A stretch of DNA of 64,000 bases from Nereocystis luetkeana (lineage: Eukaryota > Sar > Phaeophyceae > Laminariales > Laminariaceae), in the NCBI GenBank assembly GCA_031213475.1, contig JARUPZ010000005.1, positions 8,304,988 to 8,368,987 on the forward strand, given 5' to 3'. Each line of letters begins with the position of its first letter. Position 1 is the first letter of the stretch. A program made the position numbers and the translations under genes. Below are positions 36,884 through 48,900 of the stretch, in pieces. The notes beneath the pieces are model-generated. The model searched no databases and was not told the DNA's origin. It saw only the letters and a program-made list of their open reading frames with translations.

Positions 36884-37314
36884 TTCAGGGGCAGTGAGCG
36901 CCCTCCCCCACGACCGTGTCGTTCGAGACGAGTCGACCTCTTCGTCTTCCAAACATCCCCGTTGTACAGTGGCGTTTCCCCCAAAACCTCGATGCTGTGG
37001 CTTTTGGGGTGCATTGAACGGCAATGATCCAAGGGGCGCCTCTTGCCACTTGAAGCCTACAGCAAAACTGTAGCCAATGGAACATACTATTAATATTAAG
37101 ATGTTGGAGCCACCTGTGTACCGTTTCTGGCTCCATTTGATTGACTCCCGGTTTTACGCCGTCCTTACTCCTCACTCGTACAGCGGAGCAGCAATTGATC
37201 TACGTAGCGTACAGTCCGCACCTCATGCCGAGCCTTGAGTTGTTTGAGGGCCGACTTGGCAGAGGCGATTTGGAGCAGGGTGTCAGCGCATTCGCGACTC
37301 AGTCGCTCACGCAC
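36884..37314 (-). CDS. Candidate upstream exons of the coiled-coil gene
   Basis: Two further - strand segments look exonic. Bases 37314-37222 (31 codons, preceded by CGGGCAG and followed by GTGCGG) encode a clear coiled-coil piece, RERLSRECADTLLQIASAKS and onward. Bases 36994-36884 (111 nt, after CCACAG, before GTGAGA) are open in phase 0 and also in phase 2 (containing EVLGETPLYNGDVW). The phase-0 reading joins the first segment, and the phase-2 reading joins the acceptor at 35624. I cannot tell which is right, or whether a small exon lies between them. Confidence 0.45.
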
Positions 37315-39962
37315 CTGCCCGTAGGACAGACAACAGATAACAAGCAGCACCATATATTGGTATAGGTCAGCACCGACAGGCTACTCGTAGATGCGCGCGT
37401 AGTTTTAGGCTTTCCTCGAGGATACTTATGAAGTAACGGTACCGGTACTTCAGCACCATGGGTATTGTGTTACACGTACGCGCACGTCTTTTTGGGCGAC
37501 CTCTTACAATCGCGCGACGTCACTTCTAACTGCTCAGGTCGATTACGTACTTGATGTTGTGCTCTGTACTCTGCAGTACACTTCTGCGCTGATATTTCAT
37601 GCGTATAGCTGAGAGATGTTGGTATACTGGGAGACTATGCGACCGATATCCAACTGCAGTAGTCACGAGACCTCCGTGGTTGCAATGTCTTCGTGGTTTC
37701 AAAACGGTGAAGGGCTTTGATCAAGCGAGACAAATATCAGAATTGACAGCGCTGGTGCGAGAGCAAAATCATGCGTAAAACGAGCATCCCGCTCTGTGCA
37801 CCACGTACTGCTTGCTGTACAAGCTACAGTATGTATGATACCGCACAAACAGTATATATACCTGGTACGCACAAGGTGAATTATCCGACGTCGTATGGGC
37901 ATCTATTCCATGCCGTCTCGACTGGCAAATCGGGGCTAACTGGTCCGAGCTCGAAAATCGGCAGTAGGGCCTACCTGGTACCATTTATTCGAGATTTAGT
38001 CTTATTGGCTTGGGGTCAGGGTAATGGTTGGTCTAATAGGCTCAGGATTAGGGTTAGAGTCGGGTTATTGTAGTTCTATTCACATCGTGCACAACAACGT
38101 TTGTCAGCCATTTTCTCGAATGAGTGGTGAGCTAACCTATTAATAGAGCCGTACCCTAATATCTGGTGCCTGGTACTTGTACTGAATACCGATTAAGACG
38201 GAAATATAGTGACCGTTTAGTTCGCGTATGGACCCTTAAACGTTCCTTATATTTCCATTCAGCGCGGTACTGTCTGTGTATGAGCGCATCTTGGGTGGCG
38301 AAGAAGTAGCGTCTACGAGTACTGATGTACGTATCGTGTACTCGTATACAACAGAAGTATCTACATCGTTCACGCGGGATGCAAAGTTAAAGTTTCATGA
38401 TCGATTTTACCTTTCGTTGCTCTCGAACCTGGACTCGTTTCTCGTCGAGCTTGCGCCTAATGCCATGCTTATCGGTGTCGCCTGTCTGATCCCGCTTCAT
38501 GCCCTCCATCGTTTACATTGGATTGTCCGATCCAGGCATCTCCGCTTAGGGTGGTGGTTAGGCAGTACCCAGTACGCACTAAGCACAGCACCCGGCAGAC
38601 AGTAGACCAGAACCCGGTAGACAGTAGACCACTCGTAGCCACATTACGGCAGGCAGTTGTATTTCGAGGCAGTGAACAAGGAAAAAACTTCACCGCTGGT
38701 TGTCGATTGTCAATGTCAAATCGGTCGAATCGGCACAAACCTAAAAAGAAACGGCTCCTTTAGCACTTTTTCGGGCCCAAAAATGTCTCGGGACAATTGA
38801 CCAATCAACGGTCACCAAAACGTCCTCATCCCTCATCGAGGTCGGGCTCATTCGCGTTGACCCCGAGCAGGCTGGGCTTGGGGTAGTGGCGACAAGCAAG
38901 CGCGTACTCCAGATCCCAGTCCGTTGTCCACGTCACCCCTTTGTATTGCAGAGTGTGACCCTTGGCTCTGCCCCGGGCTTGCCGTTGAAGCCCGTCGATA
39001 CTTGGAGACGTGGGTGGTTCGATCGTGGTCGGCGAAAGAAAAAGTCGAAACGCTTGCCAGCTGGTGTTCCGTGTGTGAGAGGGATCAAAAAAAAAAGGGG
39101 GCCCGCTCTTGGCTGTACCCCCCAAGCAAGAAAGGGGACAGGCGGGGACTGCTGCACCAAAATGATGCCGCCAGGATATGCCTCGCAACCGGAAATGTCT
39201 ACGAGGCAGCCGGCATCGAACTGGTCTGCGAGGGTGAGTGCGGCTTCGCGTCTGCCGACGAGTGCAACAGAATTTTCGTCGAGCTGCGCGAGAGATGCTT
39301 TACACGAATGATCACGAATCAACATCCACCTGTTTTGGTAAACTCGTCCCGTCCCGGCATTGGCCTTTCCGCCCTATAGGGCGGGCTGGGTGTTAAACAC
39401 CCGTTGTGTTTGCTACCAAGGAGAGTGCTCATGGGTAACGATGGACTGCGTGCACGCATTGCCGGGAGCCGAGACGCGGCGAAAACTTGATTTTGCTGTT
39501 ACAAAAATCTACACCTTTGTTCGCGTAGTTTTCAAGTTTTCAACGAGCCTTGAATATTGAAACTACTGCTGCTGTAGCTGTGCAAGTCGAGACTCGAAAC
39601 CCACCGCCTTCTCCATATTTTCGGCCTGCCGGGGCAAGCGCGGTCAAGAGGCACCGACTGGCATCACAGCAGTAGCGCCGCATCCCCTCTGTTCGGTTCC
39701 GAGTGCAACGGTCAGACTAACAAGATCCCGCCCGCAGCAGCTCCTCCTCACAAGGTTTGCTTTTGTGCACCCTCAGCAGCACGGCCGACTCGACTGCTGT
39801 ACAACTATAGTAAAATCAAGAGATGTAGATATGAGCTCTCTTTCGTCGGCCTACGAGTACCTTTTCCTCTCTGGTTTCTTTATTTTTTCCCCGTTTCGCG
39901 CGGCGTTTTTTCGTTTTACTTTATTTTTTTTTCTCCTTTTTTTGTCGAACCGTGTGCTCGAG
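37315..39962. other. Interval without a confirmed gene, 5' of the SANT gene
   Basis: The 5' exon(s) and promoter of the SANT gene should lie here, but I could not find a phase-compatible first exon. The interval holds TACCTGGTA motifs at 37859 and 37972. It also holds a hairpin near 38203-38260, where AAACGTTCCTTATATTTCC faces a near-inverse copy. A short direct repeat (GACAGTAGACC) lies near 38600-38632. The 39140-39330 segment is open and protein-like on both strands, without a recognisable family. Poly-T tracts precede the first SANT exon. Confidence 0.4.
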
Positions 39963-42900
39963 CGAAGCCTTTTAGCCATGAGGAGCACTCTGCGTTTCTT
40001 GACGCCATGGAGCGGTACGGGCAGGAGAGCACGGGCAACGAGTGGGAGAAGATCGCCCAGGTGAGAGTCGCACGGCGGCTGAAATAATCAACGTAATGCG
40101 AAGTGCCTTGATCATTGAAGTACTACTGTACCAGGTACCTGGTATGCTGATTGGTATGATTGATTATCGTATACGCATCGCTGGGGAACCGACCAATTTT
40201 GACTTCTTACGAATATACGTGGAGCCGAGTACCATTACCCGCACTCCTCCTGCGATTACTGGCACGATACCTTGGTATGTGTTCACTTGATTCATACCAG
40301 GTATTGCGCCTCTGGCCTAAAATGATACCAGGTACCATTGGAGCCAGCAGTGGAGTACTATAATTACGGGGGTCTATTAAATAGGACCTACGGTTCATAT
40401 AAAAACCACTACCAGGTATATTTTGCTATTTTTACTATTATATTAATACACAATATTTGGTCCTATTTACTATGGTCCCCGGTAATAGTAGTACTCCTTC
40501 ATGCGTGCGGCTCGTATACATGTATACTCGTATACTCGTGCGAGTTTTACGTTACACCAGAATAAGGAAGATGTTTACAGACAAAATACGACGTATTCAT
40601 CACAGCAGAAGTGCTGGATAAACCTCCTGCGATATTCACGAAGGCGTCTACGCACGTAGCGGGGAGCGGGGGGGGCACCTCGGATCTGAGTTGCCCCGCA
40701 AGAGTGGCAACGATCACAGCCAAGGGCTGGGTATGGTCCTCGCAGATACGACACTATTGTTGGTGTGCTTCCTACGAGTATATGAAGAACGAGACGAAAA
40801 GCAAACGACCGACGATATTATCGAGCGATCGTAACTGCTGTACAGCAGCAGTACGAGCAGCTCGAAAGCCGTGAACTCTCGCTGCAGTATAGACATAAAG
40901 GCTACCTCTCCACAAAATCAACACTACGCCAGGAGTAGGAAGCAACCGTGCGCTCGCCCTCACACGGTTTACCAGCATCTGACCTCGCGTACTCCGCGCT
41001 TTGTTTCGTCTGAGATGCGGCTGAATGGGGAACAATTGTGCCGTACCAGGTACCTGGCATACGTTCGAAGTATTTACGTACTTCTGCTGTTAGAGACATT
41101 GCTCTTATGGGTCCTTCCTTGAGAGCGATGCGGTCTTGCTACGAGTACGTACGGATCTTGTTTATCAGGGGATAGAAGGGATAGATGGCGTGGCGGTGTT
41201 TGGCAAGTTTTGGTCGATAAGATTTCGGTGCATTAGACACTAAATACGCTTCTGGCTTATGCGAGTATACGGGCCTGTCTCTGGACCGCGGACCTTGCGC
41301 CACTGCTGTGCGTGCGGAGCACCTGCGGCCCGTTTGAACGCGGTGTGCGCGGAGGCATGCATAGACCCAAACAGGCGCGGAAAGCCGGGAATATATTATA
41401 TGTGCCGCGTGTAACCCGGACAAGGGGGGGCGCTCTAGCCGCGAGCAAACTGAAGTGGATTCGATGAGGAGGGTGGAGAGGAGATCGGTCACCCGTCAGC
41501 AGCCGGGATGCGGCATTGCGGTTTTTGGTGGCTGGACCCTCCCCGCGCTGGTTTTTGCTGTTGTTTTAGACCCTTCTCGGACTCCGCCCACACATAATGT
41601 GATACCTGGTATTGCTGCTGTAGTCTACTGTAGAGTAGAATCAGTTTATCAGCAGTGAAAAGGTTAGTAACCCTTTTAGGACCCCAGTCCCGTTTTGGGG
41701 ACAAACTACTTATAATTTGAGTGCTTTGTCCCCACATATGGGGCTGCGGTGCTAAAAGGGTTAAGGCCGGGACGAGGGACATGGCAGAGTAAGTGTTGCT
41801 GCGAAGGAGGTTAGCTTGTTTAGGGGCTTAGAAGAGGCGGCGATAGAATATGCGAGAGCTGGAGCGAGTTGAGTAGGGTCAGGCGCTGCGGGACAAATAT
41901 GCTGTCATACCGCCGTATCATGGGAGACCGGTCTTTTTGGGGCGCGTCAAGGACTCATTTCTTCTTTCCTACACCTCGGACAGATTATCGATTCCCACTT
42001 CTTGGCCTACAGTAGTAAATAGTTCAGGGCAAATATAGTGCCGATGTTGTATGCACGATCTCACTCGTGTTGCCCGGTGCGACCTGTATAATCTGGATGA
42101 TCTACTGCTGTAAGCACATGGTCTCTTGGTGGGTTGGGTCTGTAGTATGCGCCAGATCCTGCACAACGGCAGGTGAAGAACTAGATGATCTACAGTAGAT
42201 AGATATATATATATATTCATAGATAGATCGTGATCTATCTGTCCGAGATGTGTACCAGTAGGCTTTTAGAACTGCAACGACATTCCGCGGCCATCGCCGG
42301 CGCCGATAAGTCCCAGAGAAAGAAAATGGGGCCGCTCGGGGATAGTGCTACCCCATGCGAAACCTGCACTCTCTGACCAAAACTCCACACAGCCGACGCG
42401 TAGAGGAAATCCAGCTCCCGTCTTGCCGCGTTGGATGTTGTTCGCCGCCACGATGCACTTCGCACCCGAGGACCAAATTATACATGACCTTATATTTCCG
42501 GGGGGGTTCTCTTGCTTTTGTCAGGCTGTCGGCAGCGGGCGGTCGGCGACGGAGGTGCGCTTGCACGCGCACGACTACTTCGTCAACTTGCAGATGGTCA
42601 CTCAGGTATGTGTGGTTGGCTGAGATTGATGATTGCACGGCAGCACTCCAGATGGTCCATCCACAGAGCAGCTTATTAGATGACCCTTCGCGTGCCTCCG
42701 TTGGGCTTACCTCGGTATAATCAGGCGTTTTTTTCTTTCCATGTCCCCGGTACTCCTGAGTCGTGCCCGTAGCACTCATGTCTGGCGTGTACTCGTCTAC
42801 CTGGAAGTTGCTTGAGGATTGCGATGCGCAGCGAGTCTCTGAATACACGTATGTATGTACAAGCAGTAGTTTGGTACATGGTCTATTATCTGAAGTTGTG

Positions 42901-45900
42901 CTCGTAGGGCACAACTTCAGGCGGTGGGGGGGGGGGGGGGGGGGGGGGTCTTGTGGCGAGGGGGTGTCCCAACGTGTTTGAGGTGATGGAGGGTAAGACT
43001 GAGTTGCGTTACATTCGCGTTGAAGACACTGCCACCCGCAACTGTGTTGGGAAACCGGTCTCTGAGCGCGTCAAGGCCTCTGCTGGCCTTAGGATACTAG
43101 TTTTAGTGTGGTAAGGTTGCCCGGCGTGGTGGCTTGACGCGTCGGCTCGGCGGTGATTTCACCGTGTTCCGGGTCCGAACTTTTCCGAGTTGCTTGAAAT
43201 AACGCGATGGACCTGTCGCGGCGCTTGTGCGCCGACTGCGAGTACGCGTTGACATGGGGTGGGGCGTCGTCTATTTTGGAGCGATGAGAAAAAGCCATGC
43301 ACGTGTGGAAGGTACGCGTATAGACGTGAGATTTTGATTTTTGGGGAGCGATGGAAAGAACGTACCGCATGCTTCATGCGGTTGTTGGCTCCACCTGCCC
43401 CAGCTGCATGTGGTTGTCGTAGGGTTTGCTCCCTATGGCAGGACGAGAGGCCTGACGCTATTGTTAGTGGCAGTCGTTCCTCTTTCGCCACGAGCGAAAC
43501 CCCTAAAGTTGAGAGTAACAACAGTTTATATGTGTCGGGAACCCATGCGCAGATGAACATGTAAGAGCGCACACACACAACCTCGGCCGTCGTTTCGCTT
43601 GACTTCCTTTTTCTACGTCTGCCAAAGCGTGCCGCTCGAGGGTATGCCATCAGACCTTACAATGCCGAATCCTCAGCTGTCAAGCGCGCGCGGTGGCACG
43701 CCTACGGTATTGTGTGTATATAACAGCTGTGCTCAACGCCTGCATTATGCCGCTGTTGGGTTCCTGATTGCTCCGCTGTATTGGAACGCCTGCTGTTTTG
43801 CTGCCTTTGGGTTCTTGATTGTTCCGCAGATGGAACCCGACACCCGCGTGCTGGGCAGCAAAGTCAAGCGTGAGGACTGGACGTTCGAGCAGGACATGGT
43901 GTTCGAGCACGCCATGGCGGAGTTCGACGAAACGGTGAGTAAGGCATGTTTTTGCGGCGGCCTCAGGCTAGGATTGTACCTCGTATTTGTTGGAACCCGG
44001 CCTTTTTGAGGCGCGTCAAGGCCTCCTTTGCTCTGTCGGCCTTCGCCAAGGCCTCGGTAGGCCTTAACCCCCCTAACCGGGAATGAACTCCTGTTTCGAG
44101 GTCAAATTCTCTGTACAAAACTAGTGCCGGTTCTACAACGTGTACTCGTAACCCCATTTAGGACTGCACTGCCGTTGTGTGGACTAAACACTTGGAATTA
44201 GAGTCAGATTGAGTTTTCTGGACACTGCAGTACTAAAAGGGTTATCATAGTGATTTTAGTGCATAAGAAGGGGGCGGTCAGTCGAAAGGGGTCAAACCGC
44301 GGTATCCTGTCGTCTACCTGGTATTATTTTTTGAGTATGTACACTCTACGTAGCGTTTTGCTTCTTGTCGGAAGCGGAGCGGGCAAGATACGGGAGACGT
44401 CCGAGCTTTGGGCGCGCCGTCTCGGTGTGCGTGCGTGCGCTCGGTGCGTGCGCGCCGTGCGCGAGGTTCAGTTTCCAGGGGGCTCCCGCTGTTTTTTGCG
44501 GATGGATGCGCCGTGTAGAGTAGCGGTTGTCGTTGCTCGTGGTGCAACCTTGTCTTCCGGTGTGTGGCGTTGTTGTTCCTAAGCTGCGCTGGTTTTTTTT
44601 CGCTACACACGCGATACCGGCGTGCGTACCCGCGCGGTCGCAAAGTTCACGATCCCATCGTAACGTTCTCCTTGCTCAACCATCGCTTCGCTCACACCCA
44701 CCCGTGCTGCCACAGCTGCTGTATCATAAAAGGCACTCATAGCTGCCTCGGAGATGTGGCATCAAGCTTTTGTGTGTCGCCAAGCTATGCGTAGCGTTTG
44801 ACCGATATCCTGTCTTTTTTTTGTGTCGCTGTGTCGTGCGCAGGATCCATTGAGGTGGCTGAAGGTGGCGTCGCTGCTCCCGGGAAAAAACCACGAGGAC
44901 GTACGGCATCGTTACCAGCGCCTCATCTACGACGTGCATAAGATAGAGAACGCCATGCCGGTATGAATTCTGCTTCGCGTGAGCCTATGCCCGCCCTAGG
45001 CAACTCACACAGCCAGCGAGCCTATGCCTATGCCGACGATTTTGGTTTACGTGAGCCTGTGCCTCTGCCGATATGATTTCGTCCGCGAGGGCCTGTGCCT
45101 CTGCCGATATGGTTATTTTTCTCGTTAGCCTCTTCCTGCGCCGATGTGATTTGGTTCGCGATGGCCTGTGCATGGCTGCCTGGGGAGTTCGAACCGTGGA
45201 CTCTTGTAACAAGTCTCTCCAAGTCTCTCGGCTCTACTTTGGCGTATCGGTTTTCGACGCTCATGTGGCGTGTTTGTTGTGCTCCTCCTACGCCAGTAGT
45301 GTCTGACGTTGTTAGCGCGGGTGTATGGCTCTTTGCAGGCAGAGCTACCCGTATCGAGCGCGTGCGGGGATACCAAGAGAGCCCTGGTAACGTCAACGGT
45401 AGTGTGCAAGGTTTGCTTTTTTAGTGTTCATGAAGATTCGGCTGCAGAGTGTCTAATACCTACCTTCGCACCCCCACCCCCCCCCCTCATGTCGTCGATG
45501 TGTTCCCATTCCCCCTCCTCTGCCCCCTTTGCCCCCCCACGCCGTGCACTACCCTCGCCGAAACTAACGAAAGATGGAGATCAAGTATAAGGCACCGAAA
45601 GCGGGAAAGTCGTTACTGGCCAAGGTGGCGGCGAAGAGCGCTTCCGCCTCGGGCAGGGGTCGGGGCGGGTTGAACAAAGGGAGTTCTAGTTCTATCAGTG
45701 GCGGCAGTGGAGGCGGGGGTGGCGGGGGTGCTGGTGCTGGTGATGGCGGAGGCGGTGGGAGAGAGGAGGGCGCTGTAAAGGCCCCTCGGACGAAGGGGCC
45801 AGGGAAGGGGAAGGTGATGCACAAAACGGAGCCGCTTGAGAAAGAAGGTGAGCTATAAGCATCAATGGCCACGTGCAAGTTTTTTTTTTAATTATTGCGG

Positions 45901-48900
45901 GAAACGTAACATCCACTGCCGACGTAAAACAAACGAAGTACGTATATGATTTTCCAGACATAAATATACTTCGTGTGTGCCTTCACCAACATGTAGCAGG
46001 CTATTTCTTCCGCTCGCGCTCAAGAAAGTCGCCACGAGAGACTGCTGTAGTAATCCCATTGGGTTGGGACTGTAGAGGGGGGATTGTCGATCATGAATGA
46101 CGATTGCAGCATCGGCTAGAAGAAAGGAGGCATCTCGGAGTGCTGAGGTAGGGCATGTGCTTTCGAGGCTGTGTGTACCTTCCCACCGTATAGCACGTGT
46201 GATAAGATAACACACACCCTCGAACAAACTTCGAGACTGCTTTTCTAGGCAATGGGGTCGGTTATAACGCCGAGCGACGCGTCTTTAACGCCAAGCGACG
46301 CGTCTTTAGATGAGTTATCGTCGAGGTCTTCCTAACGCCACCGTTGTGGTTGTGTGCGCCCCCCTTGCCTTGGAAGAATTCGGCTCAGAACTTCGTTCGA
46401 GAGGGCGTGGTATCGCTAGCGTGTTGTACGGCACACCCATCCTCGTAGGACGACAGAAATCGTGGGGACACACGCGCGCACGCGCACACCGGAGCACCGT
46501 CCGTGGTCGTGACGAAGGGAAACGCTTGATGTTCGACTCATGTCGTACACTGGCTCTGCAAAGTAGAGAGAGCTTGAGAGCTAGAGGGACGGTGTGATAC
46601 AGCAGCAGCAGCAGCGGAGCGAATACTCGTAGCTGCATAAAAGGATGTAAACTGGCGGATTGTCGTGTTAAAGTCTGTGTCCTACAGATGATCTAATACC
46701 GGTACACAAACAAGAATGTGTGTTGGGCGTAAGCTTTTGTTACCCAGATCTCCAAGGAAGATGAAAAAATAAATAAGGGGACCCTGGTACGTATGGAGAA
46801 TGATGGTTGACGAACGGAGATGGTCGTATGGATGCAGTACGAGCAGCTCCATTCAGGAATCTGTTTTTTTGGTAGTTTGTGAATGTCTATGGCGCTAGGA
46901 GCCAGGGAAAAGGCGCGCTGACCGGGTGGCCGCGTGCTTCCTGCTTGTTTCGCGGTCCCAACTGACTCTTTAGGCTCCAACGCCACTCCAGCCATGACCG
47001 CAGGAAGAGCTACTGCACTCCGCTGCCCACCCTTCAGCTACGTGTGACTACAGACAGAGTCCAACTCCTCTCCTATTAATAGTATTTTATCTGGTGCACT
47101 CTTCTCTACTCTATAATCTTCATCGTTTTCCCATCACCTTTTCTCAGCATGCGTCACGTACCGTAGTAGATCTCCCGTGAAACGCTGCTTGATGTTGGTC
47201 TACTGCTGTGCTGGTCCTCTCGCTTACGGTATGATGCTACATCTCGCATCCCTCTCACCTACCTGGTAACCTGTAATACTCTTGGCTGCACGACACTGAC
47301 CCATTTAAGAACTACAGTCCCGTTTTGGGGACAAAGCACTCAATTTTTCATGTAGGTTGCTCCCAAAACGGGAGTGCAGTTTGCCCTAAGAGACTTAAAA
47401 CCTCGCTAATACGGGGGGCCATAGTTAATAGAACCAAATATTGTTATTAATAGTAGAAATGGTTAAATATGTACTTTTTTATGTATACCACAGGTCCTAT
47501 TAACTATGGTTCCCCGTAATAGGAAGCGTCTCCAAAGGGCTCCTGTTCAGACAAAATGTGCGAGTTCCCCTGATGAAAAAAAATGAAGTACTTCCGATCG
47601 AAACCCTCGTTCGTTCACTAGTTCCCACTGAATCCAGTCTATTCTGAACTTGGTTTCTATAGTCCTACCCAACCTCATCACTCACTCGAACATGATTGAT
47701 GGGGTTTCTTTCCCTGGTCCTGGACGGCTCGGCGTCGAGTAAGTCAATCTCGAGCCAATCCGCTTGACTTTGAACGCCCAGAGCACGCACCCCCCCCCCC
47801 CCCCCTTGCGTGCTCCGCAGAGTGCGCGAGAAGAGACCCGCGGCCGGGAGACAAATCGCCGTTGCATTTTCAAGCATACACGTATATATGTTTTCTGTTT
47901 TAGACGAGACTGACCTCTGGGGGCTGTGACGGTTTGTCAGGGGCAGCGTATGCTTGTTGATTAGACCGCCGTTCTTGTTTCCGTCTTTCAAGTATACGAG
48001 ACTCCTCCGCTGGGGCGATTGGCGATTAATTGATGGCACAGCCCTGCCGGTGCAATCCGAAAAAAGGCAAGCCCTGGCCCATCGCGGTGCAGAGTATGTG
48101 GAGTATAGTAGTACCCTCTGTTCGCTGCTTCTGTTTTACCGCCACAAGCCACGAACTCTCTTGTAATTTTTTTGTCGCGTTTTACTCACCCTCCGGCGGA
48201 CGGGTAAATATATAAAAATGATCATTGCGCTCCCATTTCGGAGACAAATTACTTGGAAGTAGAGTCAGATGTATGTTTAAAAACAGCGGTTCAGTACCTG
48301 AAAGGACCAAGCTCGCCACAATTCCGCGCCTGTGTCGTGGGCCAATTGTACCTCGGTTGTAGAAAAGAAGAATACGGCAGTCTTCCTGTCGCAAGAAGAG
48401 CCTTCATACAGTAGCCCCTCAAGTCGCGAAGTTCGTTTGTCATGCCGGCACATTTTTGGGGGCAAACAACTGAGCGCTCCCCCCCTTTCGTACGAGTGCA
48501 GTGTTACATACCCACCCACCCACCCACCCCGCGAAATGGGTTGCGTGCTCGTTTGTTTGTTTGTTCCCCCCCCCTTCCTTTCTCCGTGCGCAGGGCGCTT
48601 TGGTGCTTCGTCGAAACCAACCAAGGGACCGGTGAAGACGAAAGTGAAGGGAAAAGGAGGAGGGTACCTCTTGAGGTAAGCCAGCCAAGCCAACCCCTCG
48701 CCAACAAGCACCAACACGCCTTTTCATCACGCTCACGTCATTGCCTGTAGGTTTCGCTTCGCGTCGGGTCCACCTTGTCGAGGTTTCCTTGTATAACTCC
48801 GTCCATGCCTCCTTGTTGGCGTGGTGCTAGTATTTATTTAAAAAAAAAAAAAAAACACATGCAGCTGTGAGATCGAGCATTCGTCAAAACTGATATTTGC

